Shown here: piece after piece, positions 9,543 through 15,465 of the stretch
How positions within the stretch are numbered: the stretch's first letter is position 1
Layout: each line of letters starts with the position of its first letter
Assembly: GCA_015295885.1 (NCBI GenBank)
Contig: DVEE01000551.1
Coordinates: 1-15,465 of the forward strand
Length of the DNA stretch: 15,465 nt
DNA from: Leptolyngbyaceae cyanobacterium M65_K2018_010
Lineage (GTDB): Bacteria > Cyanobacteriota > Cyanobacteriia > Phormidesmidales > Phormidesmidaceae
Direction of reading: 5' to 3'
Notes under the pieces: model-generated
What the model was told of the DNA's origin: nothing
What the model saw: the letters and a program-made list of their open reading frames with translations, nothing else
The model's database searches: none
Program-made: the position numbers and the translations under genes

Positions 9543-9747
9543 AGTTTGCCCTAGCTTAACAAGAATTACACTTGACCTGGATATAACATCTTAACACTTG
9601 AGGTGGAAAATGAATGCGCTAATTTTTCTCCTAGTTCACCTAGAAATCGACTAGGATGTTAGGACACCGATCCTTCAGTGGGTTGCTTAGCCCTGATAGG
9701 ACTCTGGCCATTCCGCTTCCGCTGGTTTTTCGGATAACCCCGTTGCA
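9543..9747. promoter_or_regulatory. Divergent rpsT / hisD promoter region
   Basis: This 205-nt spacer separates two divergent genes and must carry promoters for both unless they are read from elsewhere. The part near rpsT is AT-rich. ACACTTGA occurs twice in direct orientation (9568-9575 and 9594-9601), 26 nt apart start to start. On the minus strand TAAGAT follows directly after one copy, a possible rpsT -10 box without a good -35. A 5-bp inverted repeat CCTAG/CTAGG (9639-9643, 9651-9655) lies on the hisD side. I could not assign a convincing hisD promoter. Confidence 0.45.
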
Positions 9748-11043
9748 ATGCTGCGCATCATCCATCAGCTCACCGAGGCCAAAACAGAGTTGCAGCGTAT
9801 CTGTGCTCGCACCCACGACGACCAGATCGTCCATAAGGAGGCTACGGTTCGAGAAATTCTCCACGGGGTTAAGCGTCAGGGTGATCAGGCTCTAATTCAG
9901 TACACCGCTGATTTTGATCAGGTTACCTTGGTCCCAGAGGAATTAAAGGTATCCGGCGCTGAGTTGGATGCTGCCTACCAGCAGGTGAGCAAGTCTCTGC
10001 TCGATGCCATTCGTCTGGCCGCTCGAAATATTCAGGCCTTTCACCGACAGCGGCTGCCCAAAAGCTGGGTGCAGTTTGAGGATCATGGCATTGTCCTGGG
10101 CAAGCGCTACACTCCCGTGGATCGAGCCGGCATCTATATTCCGGGTGGGCGGGCGGCCTACCCCAGTACCGTCTTGATGAATGGGATTCCGGCCCGGGTG
10201 GCTGGGGTGTCCCGGATTATCATGGTGACCCCGCCCAGCGACGGTAAATCGATTAATCCAGCGGTTTTGGTGGCCGCCCAGGAGGCTGGCATTACAGAAA
10301 TCTATCGGGTTGGCGGGGCCCAGGCGATCGCGGCCCTGGCTTACGGCACCGAAACCGTGCCCGCGGTTGATGTAATTACTGGACCCGGCAATATTTACGT
10401 TACCCTAGCGAAAAAACTGGTGTTTGGCATGGTCGGCATTGACTCCCTGGCGGGCCCCTCGGAGGTGCTGGTGATTGCCGACCATACCGCCAACCCGGCC
10501 CACGTGGCGGCGGACCTACTCGCCCAGGCTGAGCATGACCCGATGGCCGCGGCTATCCTGATTACCACAAATGCTCCCCTGGCGGAGTTGGTGGCCACCG
10601 AAGTGGGTCGTCAGTTGGCCGGCCACCCCCGCCAAACCCTGACGGAGAAATCCATTGCCAACTATGGTTTGGCCATCGTGGTGGAGAGCCTGGAGCAGGC
10701 TGCCGATCTCTCCAACGAGTTTGCCCCAGAGCATCTGCAACTAGAAATTGCCGAGCCTTGGAATTTGTTAGACTCTATTCGCCACGCAGGGGCGATTTTT
10801 ATGGGCCATTCCACCCCCGAAGCCATTGGAGACTACTTGGCTGGCCCCAACCACACCCTCCCCACCTCCGGGGCGGCTCGCTATGCCTCTCCCCTCTCCA
10901 CGGAGACCTTCATGAAACACTCCAGCCTGATTCAGTACTCCCCCCGGGCTTTGCAGGACGCGGCCGCCGCGATAGACCTATTGACGGAAACTGAAGGACT
11001 CCCCTCCCACGGGGAATCGGTACGGCGGCGGCTGCAACCCTAG
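9748..11043 (+). CDS. hisD: Histidinol dehydrogenase
   Basis: A 431-aa histidinol dehydrogenase. It oxidises L-histidinol to L-histidine in two NAD-dependent steps, the last two reactions of histidine synthesis. Full length and all key residues are visible: zinc ligands Gln260, His263 (QAEHDP), Asp362 (GDYLAGPNH) and His421 (LPSHGES); catalytic Glu328-His329 in FAPEHLQ; the VITGPGNIYV block at 209-218; and the AGIYIPGGRAAYPS segment at 127-140. The ATG at 9748 gives the usual family N-terminus, though no strong ribosome site is visible. No other his gene is in the window, which fits the dispersed his genes of cyanobacteria. The usp gene follows 29 nt later on the same strand. Confidence 0.98.
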   Translation: MLRIIHQLTEAKTELQRICARTHDDQIVHKEATVREILHGVKRQGDQALIQYTADFDQVTLVPEELKVSGAELDAAYQQVSKSLLDAIRLAARNIQAFHRQRLPKSWVQFEDHGIVLGKRYTPVDRAGIYIPGGRAAYPSTVLMNGIPARVAGVSRIIMVTPPSDGKSINPAVLVAAQEAGITEIYRVGGAQAIAALAYGTETVPAVDVITGPGNIYVTLAKKLVFGMVGIDSLAGPSEVLVIADHTANPAHVAADLLAQAEHDPMAAAILITTNAPLAELVATEVGRQLAGHPRQTLTEKSIANYGLAIVVESLEQAADLSNEFAPEHLQLEIAEPWNLLDSIRHAGAIFMGHSTPEAIGDYLAGPNHTLPTSGAARYASPLSTETFMKHSSLIQYSPRALQDAAAAIDLLTETEGLPSHGESVRRRLQP

Positions 11044-11072
11044 CCCACCGACCAGTCGTTTGAACCCGCGCC

Positions 11073-11561
11073 ATGGGGGTTGAGTTGACGTACAATAGCC
11101 TCTCAACCCTAACCCGTGAGCTGACACCCTCCGTGTTTGAATCTGTACTGATTGCTCTGGATAATTCTCCCCTTGACCAGCGGATTATGGCCGTGGCCCA
11201 AGGGTTGAATTTTGCCCCGGGGGCCAAGATTGTTTTTACCCATGTGCTCCCCTACCCTGAAGACGCCGCCGAGCAAGATGTCTCGCGGCCACTACCGGTA
11301 GAACATGACCTTCCCCAGGTTCAAATTGAACAGTACCTCAGCGCTTGGGCTCGCCAGTTAAGCCAAATCGCGCCGGTGATTGAGGTCGTCCAGGGCAATG
11401 CGGATGTGGAAATTGTGCGGCTGGCCAACATCCACCAGGTCAGCCTAATTATTCTCGGTAGTCGGGGACTGACCGGGGTCGATCGCATTTTGGCGGGGTC
11501 GGTTAGTAGCCAGGTGGTAGAAGAGGCTCCCTGTACGGTGATGGTGGTCAAACCCGGCTAG
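11073..11561 (+). CDS. Universal stress protein (UspA family), ATP-binding type
   Basis: A 162-aa single-domain UspA-fold protein. The first strand VLIALDNS (25-32) carries Asp30, which usually contacts the adenine nucleotide. The ATP-binding signature G-2x-G-9x-G-S is complete: Gly129, Gly132, Gly142-Ser143. The last strand CTVMVVKP (154-161) is typical. Such proteins bind ATP, dimerise and respond to stress, but their molecular role is rarely known. Residues about 62-82 form an acidic, proline-containing loop. The start is uncertain: the ATG at 11073 adds about 20 residues before the conserved core, while an in-frame GTG at 11133 (VFESVLIALD) would give a more usual N-terminus; neither has a clear ribosome site. 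It lies 29 nt after hisD and 24 nt before the next gene. Confidence 0.93.
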   Translation: MGVELTYNSLSTLTRELTPSVFESVLIALDNSPLDQRIMAVAQGLNFAPGAKIVFTHVLPYPEDAAEQDVSRPLPVEHDLPQVQIEQYLSAWARQLSQIAPVIEVVQGNADVEIVRLANIHQVSLIILGSRGLTGVDRILAGSVSSQVVEEAPCTVMVVKPG

Positions 11562-11585
11562 GGCAATGGAGGGCTAGGTAACGCT

Positions 11586-12527
11586 ATGGGAAATCATCGC
11601 CATCGCCTCTATCCGTTGGTTGCCCTCCTCTGGAAGCGTTTTTTGAACTATGGAAACCTGGTCATTTGGCGGTTTATTTGGCAGCAAAGCCAGCGGCAAC
11701 AGTGGCGATCGCTGACGGCAGAGGTGACCTTTCTTTGGCTGGTGGGGCTGTTTGGTCTCAGCTTTGCCCTGTTGCAGTGCCAGCATCAACAGTTTGGCTC
11801 GGTACCGCGGGGAGCCTTGCAGCTAGCTCGAGGGTTGCAGCAAATGCTAGCCATCCCAACTCCCCCCCCATCTAGCTCCGGCGTTGGGCTGCCCATGGTG
11901 CTAGCCGTGGTGATTGGGGCCGGGCTCTGTATGGTGGGAGGGACAGCAAAACTGACCCATAGCCTGGCGACCCTCTACCAGGGGGCGCCTTCTCGGCGGC
12001 GAGACTGGGGGGGCAAGCTGTGGCCCCTCGGTGCCACCCTCCTGATCCTGCTGACCCTCTTGGTGGCTAGCGGCCTCGCTCCTTTGGCTGGTCCCTACCA
12101 AGTCTCAGAGGCCCAATCGCCCCTGGGCTGGTTCAGCTGGTCAAGCCTCAGCCAGGGGTTACGACGGTTAGCCAGCCTGGGAATTTTAGGCTTAGGCCTA
12201 GGCCTGGTGCATCGGTTGAGTCCGCGTCAGTGGCTGCCCGGTTGTCCTCTCTGGCCTGGGGTGGGCCTAACCCTCGTCCTGGGATTGGCCATCTGGGGGT
12301 TAGGCCGCTGGAGCATGGGGTGGATACAGGCACAAAATATTGCCTATGGCCTCTTTTTAAGTCTGAGTTTACGGTTGATCAGCCTGTTTGGTTGCCTGTG
12401 GCTGATACCAGCCGGAGCACAATTTAATTTGTTGGTTGCGGGCAATCCTAGGTCACCACGACGAGGGCTGTGGGAACGGAAAAAATTGCCCCCGCCTTCT
12501 TTTGATTCCTTCAAAATCAAACGCTAA
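11586..12527 (+). CDS. Divergent YihY/BrkB-like membrane protein
   Basis: A 313-aa inner-membrane protein with about six hydrophobic segments: 46-63, 102-120, 145-168, 194-210, 222-240 and 252-278. The layout matches the YihY/virulence-factor-BrkB family (once misnamed RNase BN). TAEVTFLWLVGLFGLSFALL (44-63) aligns with the family's first-helix block. The arginine-rich RRRDWGGKLWPLG precedes the third segment. LVHRLSPRQWLPGCPLWPG (207-225) matches the segment that usually reads like YRYGPSRWPKGTPLLPG. GAQFNLLV (277-284) corresponds to the final LGAELN-type motif. The first helix lacks the usual tyrosine and proline, so this is a diverged member. No catalytic function is established for the family. 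AGGT lies shortly before the ATG. The C-terminal tail is basic and cytoplasmic-looking. It is probably cotranscribed with usp. Confidence 0.78.
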   Translation: MGNHRHRLYPLVALLWKRFLNYGNLVIWRFIWQQSQRQQWRSLTAEVTFLWLVGLFGLSFALLQCQHQQFGSVPRGALQLARGLQQMLAIPTPPPSSSGVGLPMVLAVVIGAGLCMVGGTAKLTHSLATLYQGAPSRRRDWGGKLWPLGATLLILLTLLVASGLAPLAGPYQVSEAQSPLGWFSWSSLSQGLRRLASLGILGLGLGLVHRLSPRQWLPGCPLWPGVGLTLVLGLAIWGLGRWSMGWIQAQNIAYGLFLSLSLRLISLFGCLWLIPAGAQFNLLVAGNPRSPRRGLWERKKLPPPSFDSFKIKR

Positions 12528-12546
12528 AGGACCCTCGATGGGCTGG

Positions 12547-12735
12547 TTACCGCATCCGCTGCAGACTGCTGATAATACCCAATCCAAAGCACAACAAAAT
12601 CAGCAGCCAAAGCACGGCACCGGGGAGGAACGCCAACAGCGACAGTCCCCGCAGCGCCCATACCCCCACGGTTAAGGCTAGGGCGGCTAGAAAGAGCTTG
12701 GTAAAAGGCTGGAGCGGATAGCGGCGGCGCACCAT
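12547..12735 (-). CDS. Small two-helix membrane protein, function unknown
   Basis: A 62-aa protein with a basic N-terminus (MVRRRYPLQP), two hydrophobic segments (about 12-30 and 32-54) separated by a short turn containing RGLSLLAFLPG, and a basic end (SSLQRMR). By the positive-inside rule both ends should face the cytoplasm. It resembles the many small conserved membrane proteins of cyanobacteria, but I cannot name the family. The ATG at 12735 has no clear ribosome site. It is convergent with the yihY-like gene, 19 nt between stops, and divergent from the SRPBCC gene. Codon use and length make it more likely real than the overlapping 74-aa frame on the same strand. Confidence 0.72.
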   Translation of the reverse strand: MVRRRYPLQPFTKLFLAALALTVGVWALRGLSLLAFLPGAVLWLLILLCFGLGIISSLQRMR

Positions 12736-12942
12736 GGCAGGTTAGCAAAGACAGAGGGTAACAGGTACGACGAGCCTAGTTAGATAAACCTCGGTAGGGG
12801 ATCTTATGGCCCCATTGGCCCTACCCCATAAAACTTTAACGGGCCTGCATCACGGGATTTATGAAAGTGCTGTGATGATAGCACTATCCTATGGGTCTGA
12901 CCGGCAGCCTCGGTTAAAACGGAGGGAGGTTTCCCTGAATTG

Positions 12943-12971
12943 TTGCACAATATTAACTTTCAGCGTAAGAT
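12943..12971 (+). promoter_or_regulatory. Candidate promoter of the SRPBCC gene
   Basis: TTGCAC (12943-12948) and TAAGAT (12966-12971) are spaced exactly 17 nt apart in an AT-rich stretch. The -10 box matches consensus at 4 of 6 positions and the -35 box only at its TTG. A start near 12978 would leave a leader of about 70 nt. The inverted repeat ATTGT/ACAAT overlaps the -35 and could be an operator. Confidence 0.4.
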
Positions 12972-13035
12972 TCTGCCCCAAGGGAGGTCGAAAGCGCTTC
13001 AGGGCAACCAGGGTGATCGACAGACCGTCTTAACC

Positions 13036-13040
13036 AGGAG
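13036..13040 (+). promoter_or_regulatory. Ribosome binding site of the SRPBCC gene
   Basis: AGGAG, 9 nt before the ATG at 13050. It fixes this start. Confidence 0.65.
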
Positions 13041-13049
13041 TGAAACGCC

Positions 13050-13643
13050 ATGATCGCGAGTTTACAGAGGGGGCAAACACCAACTAACCTAGCGGAGCCC
13101 AGGACCGCCTCCTGGACGGCCAGCGATCAGATCGCTTTACTCCAGGGCGAGGTGTTAATCACCCCTCAAACCCAGCCCCATGGGGCGGCGGCGGTGATGG
13201 CCGCTATGTACGTGCCCCTGCCCCGCACCCAGATTTGGCCCCAGGTTACTAACTACCGCCGCTGGACCCAGTTCTTTCCTAATATTACCCGTAGTGAAGT
13301 CCTAGAAACCGTAAAAACCGCCTCTCAGCGGTACCGCCGCCTTTACCAGGTGGGGCAGAAGGGCTTTATGGTGCTGACCGCCCAGGTCGAAATCTATCTC
13401 AAAGTTTTTGAAACCGCCTGCGATCGGGTACAGTTTCGCTTAGAGCAGGGTACCTTTTCTCACTTTGCCGCGGATCTCCACCTTCAGGATATGCAGGGAG
13501 GCACGCTGTTGACCTACATCGTTCAGGCTACGCCGACCATTCCCGTCCCCACCTTTTTGATTGAACAGGCCATGAAAACCGACCTACCCGGTAACATGAG
13601 GCAAATGCGACGGGTGCTGTGCCATGGTTGCGGTTTGGCTTAA
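13050..13643 (+). CDS. SRPBCC/START-like (polyketide cyclase/COQ10-type) family protein
   Basis: A 197-aa soluble protein, apparently of the SRPBCC superfamily, whose helix-grip fold makes a deep hydrophobic ligand pocket. After a variable 25-residue N-terminus, LLQGEVLITPQTQPHGAAAVMAAMYVPLPRTQIWPQVTNY (30-69) gives the first strand and the helix that starts with the usual 'interacts with W..TNYRRWTQFFPNI' pattern (63-79). Strands follow at 94-113, 125-136 and 151-160, then a long C-terminal helix (about 165-190) closes the pocket. No signal peptide or membrane segment is seen. The ligand is unknown; cyanobacteria have several such proteins, some predicted to bind isoprenoid or aromatic ligands. 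The start is well supported by AGGAG. The C-terminal CHGC pair is unusual, but two close cysteines alone do not show metal binding. Confidence 0.75.
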   Translation: MIASLQRGQTPTNLAEPRTASWTASDQIALLQGEVLITPQTQPHGAAAVMAAMYVPLPRTQIWPQVTNYRRWTQFFPNITRSEVLETVKTASQRYRRLYQVGQKGFMVLTAQVEIYLKVFETACDRVQFRLEQGTFSHFAADLHLQDMQGGTLLTYIVQATPTIPVPTFLIEQAMKTDLPGNMRQMRRVLCHGCGLA

Positions 13644-13758
13644 GCGATGGCGGGGTTGGGTTGGGGCTAGGGTATTTACTTTCGCCCCTTTCCTGGTGGA
13701 ACGATTTGAAGGTGTTGAACCTACCGGATTTTCTGGCTGGGGGATAGGTCGCCTTGAT

Positions 13759-13953
13759 TTAGTGATACCGCTCCACAAAGGCTCGCCCCGCCGACATAGC
13801 CGCACTGCTGGTGGAATAGTAGGTGCCATCGCTGAGCACATCCAGGTCGGGGTTAACAATCCAGCACTGATAGCCCCGGTCTTTGTAGTGGCTAACACCG
13901 ATGATCCAGCCGTTCATGGCCGAAATTTGAACGACTTCATCATGGGCTTCCAT
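13759..13953 (-). CDS. Small 64-aa protein of unknown function
   Basis: A 64-aa protein, MEAHDEVVQISAMNGWIIGV at its start and ending SAAMSAGRAFVERYH. It is soluble, with a likely beta-strand-rich centre (WIIGVSHYKDRGYQCWIVNP) and a C-terminal helix. It has many aromatic residues (W15, Y22, Y27, W30, two Tyr near 44-45), one Cys and no membrane segment. The start is chosen at 13953 because a perfect AAGGAGG lies 5 nt upstream; the frame could be extended upstream to 14010, but that would run through the ribosome site and the leader hairpin. I do not recognise a named family, although the sequence looks like a small conserved cyanobacterial protein. It is convergent with the SRPBCC gene and divergent from the O-methyltransferase gene. 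Confidence 0.72.
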   Translation of the reverse strand: MEAHDEVVQISAMNGWIIGVSHYKDRGYQCWIVNPDLDVLSDGTYYSTSSAAMSAGRAFVERYH

Positions 13954-13958
13954 CGTCG

Positions 13959-13965
13959 CCTCCTT
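13959..13965 (-). promoter_or_regulatory. Perfect Shine-Dalgarno of the 64-aa gene
   Basis: AAGGAGG on the minus strand, 5 nt before the ATG at 13953. It is the strongest ribosome site in the window and decides the start of the 64-aa protein. Confidence 0.8.
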
Positions 13966-13986
13966 GCGCCATCCCTGGGGCTGGAC

Positions 13987-14014
13987 TTTCTTGGCCTGAA
14001 CCCCGCCCAAGAAA
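13987..14014 (-). promoter_or_regulatory. Perfect 8-bp inverted repeat in the leader of the 64-aa gene
   Basis: Arms TTTCTTGG (13987-13994) and CCAAGAAA (14007-14014) with a 12-nt loop, ending about 22 nt before the Shine-Dalgarno on the minus strand. It could be an operator near the promoter or an RNA leader hairpin. No T-run follows on either strand, which argues against a terminator. Confidence 0.5.
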
Positions 14015-14055
14015 ATCAGACCCTACTTCAGTATTAAGCCAGGTCTAGCTCCAGG

Positions 14056-14085
14056 TTGCGAAAATTCCTTACTTTCCTCCATATT
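14056..14085 (+). promoter_or_regulatory. Weak candidate promoter of the O-methyltransferase gene
   Basis: TTGCGA (14056-14061) and CATATT (14080-14085) are 18 nt apart, about 35 nt before the ATG at 14121. Both boxes match consensus only partly. Confidence 0.25.
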
Positions 14086-14120
14086 TCCTAGTAGCGAAAC
14101 CTCCCTAGGGAACTCTCACC

Positions 14121-14792
14121 ATGGCCAACCGTACCCTTGCCTTGAATGAACAGCTCTACAGCTACCTGCTCAGTCACTCCGTCCATGAGCCTGAGATTTT
14201 ATCGGCTTTGCGCCAGGAAACGGCCCAGCACCCCATGGGAGAAATGCAAATCGCACCAGAACAGGGGCAGTTTATGGCTCTTCTGGTGCAACTGATAGGA
14301 GCCAAGAAAGCCCTGGAGGTGGGTGTGTTCACAGGCTATAGTGCGCTACGGGTAGCGCTGGCCTTGCCCCCAGAGGGCCAATTGGTGGCCTGTGATATCA
14401 GTCCAGAGTATACGGCGATCGCTCGCCGCTACTGGGAAAAGGCGGGAGTAGCAAACAAAATTGACCTGCGTCTGGGCCCCGCCATGGACACCCTAAACCA
14501 ACTGTTGCAGGAAGGGCAGGCCAATAGCTTTGACTTTGCCTTTATTGACGCCGACAAAAGTAACTACCCCACCTACTACGAGCAAGCCCTGCAACTGGTA
14601 CGCCCAGGGGGGCTGATTGCCATTGATAATGTGCTCTGGTCTGGGCAGGTGGCCGATCCGGCGATTCAAGACAACCGCACGAAGGCCATCCGCGCCTTTA
14701 ACCAGGCGCTCTATGGGGACGAACGCATTGTCCTCAGCCTGGTGCCCATTGCCGATGGCCTCACCCTGGCCATGAAAAAATCTTCGCCTTAG
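14121..14792 (+). CDS. Class I SAM-dependent O-methyltransferase (cation-dependent, CCoAOMT-like)
   Basis: A 223-aa O-methyltransferase of the 'family 3' group that includes plant caffeoyl-CoA O-methyltransferase and the cyanobacterial enzyme characterised from Synechocystis. It should transfer a methyl group from S-adenosylmethionine to a catechol-type hydroxyl, using a divalent cation. Visible motifs: SAM motif I EVGVFTGYSALRVALALP (66-83); ribose-binding Asp92 in CDISPEY; metal and catalytic segment FIDADKSNY (141-149) with Asp143 and Lys146; second metal segment IAIDNVLWSGQV (166-177) with Asp169-Asn170; DNRTKAIRAFNQAL (184-197); and a final strand with DGLTLAMKK. Length and start are normal for the family; the upstream ribosome site is weak. 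The natural substrate cannot be told from sequence, and the neighbouring genes suggest no pathway. Confidence 0.95.
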   Translation: MANRTLALNEQLYSYLLSHSVHEPEILSALRQETAQHPMGEMQIAPEQGQFMALLVQLIGAKKALEVGVFTGYSALRVALALPPEGQLVACDISPEYTAIARRYWEKAGVANKIDLRLGPAMDTLNQLLQEGQANSFDFAFIDADKSNYPTYYEQALQLVRPGGLIAIDNVLWSGQVADPAIQDNRTKAIRAFNQALYGDERIVLSLVPIADGLTLAMKKSSP

Positions 14793-14811
14793 CCCTAATG
14801 GCCTAGGGGCT
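14791..14811 (+). terminator. Stem-loop at the O-methyltransferase stop, possible terminator
   Basis: AGCCCTA (14791-14797) pairs with TAGGGGCT (14804-14811) with one bulged G and a 6-nt loop, starting inside the TAG stop (14790-14792). No T-run follows. It lies between convergent genes, where a terminator is expected. Confidence 0.4.
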
Positions 14812-14938
14812 GGAGCATGGGTTGGTTAGGCCTCATTGGTCTGGGGTGGCTGCTACTTTGCCCGTCTGGCAGGTGTGGTAGTTGCCCAGGGCAGCCTATT
14901 GGAAATGGGCTACCTCTGGGGGTACTGGCGGCTGGGGC

Positions 14939-15465
14939 CTAGGCAAACCCCTCGGTCAGGAAGGATATACTCTCTCCCCAAGCCTGATCGGTCGCGACGG
15001 GGTCATAGCGGTAACCGTCATCCCGCATAAAGGTGTGATTAGCCTGGTAGAGCAGGGTTTTGTGGTCAACCCCGGTCGCATCTAATGCCTTGAGGATAGC
15101 TTCTCGCCCCTCAGGAGGAACGTGGGGATCCTGGCTACCTAAAATGATCAGCACCTTGGCGGTCAACTCCCCGAAGCGGTCTAGGGTATCGGCCACCCCT
15201 CGCCCCAGTTTGCCATTGTGAAGACCCGTGGGGTAGCAGCAAACCGCTGCCTTTACCCCAGGGTTAAGGGCGGCCCGCAAGGCCAAATGACCGCCCAGGC
15301 AAAACCCAAAGGTACCCAGTTGACCCGGTGCTACGTTATCTGCCTGGGTCAGCCAATCCAGCACTGCCCTGGCGTCGGCATCGAAGTGGGCGATTTCGGT
15401 ACGGCGGGCATTGTCGTTGCCCCGCAGGCGACCTAACGGATCGGGCTCAATCACCGTGCCGATGG
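14939..15465 (-). CDS. Dienelactone hydrolase family protein, N-terminus outside window
   Basis: The C-terminal 174 residues of an alpha/beta hydrolase of the dienelactone hydrolase family; the frame is open to the window edge, so the start lies outside. Full-length members are about 240 residues, so some 60-70 N-terminal residues are missing from view. The nucleophile elbow is GFCLGGH with a cysteine, as in dienelactone hydrolase rather than the serine of most lipases. The triad Asp is in LGSQDPHVP and the His in ANHTFMRDDGYRYDP. The preceding IEPDPLGRLRGNDNARRTEI block and CCYPTGLHNGKLG are typical of one subgroup. The in-frame GTG at 15454 is not the likely true start, because the conserved sequence begins before it. 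Its substrate is not known; family members act on lactones and esters. It is convergent with the O-methyltransferase gene. Confidence 0.92.
   Translation of the reverse strand, partial: IGTVIEPDPLGRLRGNDNARRTEIAHFDADARAVLDWLTQADNVAPGQLGTFGFCLGGHLALRAALNPGVKAAVCCYPTGLHNGKLGRGVADTLDRFGELTAKVLIILGSQDPHVPPEGREAILKALDATGVDHKTLLYQANHTFMRDDGYRYDPVATDQAWGESISFLTEGFA

Larger units (their letters stand above)
12736..13049. promoter_or_regulatory. Divergent intergenic region with several inverted repeats
   Basis: This 314-nt region between the 62-aa gene and the SRPBCC gene has no convincing gene. It holds GGTAGGG (12793-12799) with CCCTACC (12819-12825); AGTGCT (12866-12871) with AGCACT (12880-12885), extendable by a G-T pair; AGGGA (12923-12927) with TCCCT (12932-12936); and ATTGT-TGC-ACAAT (12942-12954) over a likely -35 box. 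A promoter for the plus-strand gene is listed separately. The first repeat could act as a terminator for transcripts arriving from the right. These roles are inferred. Confidence 0.5.

Noticed and set aside
12806..13033. 75-codon plus-strand frame before the SRPBCC gene
   Set aside because: No ribosome site and an unstructured mixed composition; it runs through the candidate promoter and inverted repeats.
13624..14037. 137-codon plus-strand open frame overlapping the SRPBCC end and the 64-aa gene
   Set aside because: It covers the strong ribosome site and coding sequence of the opposite-strand 64-aa gene, has no ribosome site and starts inside another gene.
14817..14942. 41-codon frame starting MGWLGLIGLGWLLL between the O-methyltransferase and hydrolase genes
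   Set aside because: The hydrophobic start looks tempting, but there is no usable ribosome site, and the rest is Gly/Pro-rich with no family pattern.

Overview
The window is a piece of cyanobacterial core chromosome. The evidence is the split beta-prime subunit (separate rpoC1 and rpoC2), an RpoC2 that runs into the large cyanobacterial-type insertion in its trigger loop, a compact 1100-residue RpoB, and six copies of the HIP1 palindrome GCGATCGC. Base composition looks GC-rich, roughly 55-60% by eye. The species cannot be named from the sequence; a Leptolyngbya/Nodosilinea-like or related lineage is only a guess.

Layout. Positions 1-9542, minus strand: rpsT (S20, GTG start), tatD (metal-dependent hydrolase/DNase), rpoB, rpoC1 and the 5' two thirds of rpoC2, which leaves the window at position 1. 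Positions 9748-12527, plus strand, divergent from rpsT: hisD (histidinol dehydrogenase), a single-domain universal stress protein and a divergent YihY/BrkB-like membrane protein. They are 29 and 24 nt apart and so may share a transcript. Position 12735 down to 12547, minus: a 62-aa two-helix membrane protein, convergent with the yihY-like gene. Positions 12736-13049: a 314-nt divergent intergenic region rich in inverted repeats, with one plausible promoter. Positions 13050-13643, plus: a START-like/SRPBCC protein. Position 13953 down to 13759, minus: a 64-aa protein of unknown function with a perfect Shine-Dalgarno. Positions 14121-14792, plus: a class I SAM-dependent O-methyltransferase of the cation-dependent CCoAOMT-like family. 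Position 15465 down to 14939, minus: the C-terminal part of a dienelactone-hydrolase-family protein, cut by the window end.

How the genes work together. rpoB, rpoC1 and rpoC2 encode three core subunits of RNA polymerase. rpsT is a small-subunit ribosomal protein, so the left half is a transcription/translation unit with tatD as a passenger. The right half holds unrelated housekeeping and small-molecule genes.

No mobile element, CRISPR array, tRNA, rRNA or defence/biosynthetic cluster was seen, and I do not see a convincing new system. The most interesting unexplained structure is noncoding. Perfect or near-perfect inverted repeats sit at or just after the stop codons of rpsT, tatD, rpoB, rpoC1 and the O-methyltransferase, without T-runs. 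The rpoB leader can fold into two partly exclusive hairpins. Inverted repeats also occupy the leaders of the small 64-aa gene and the SRPBCC gene.
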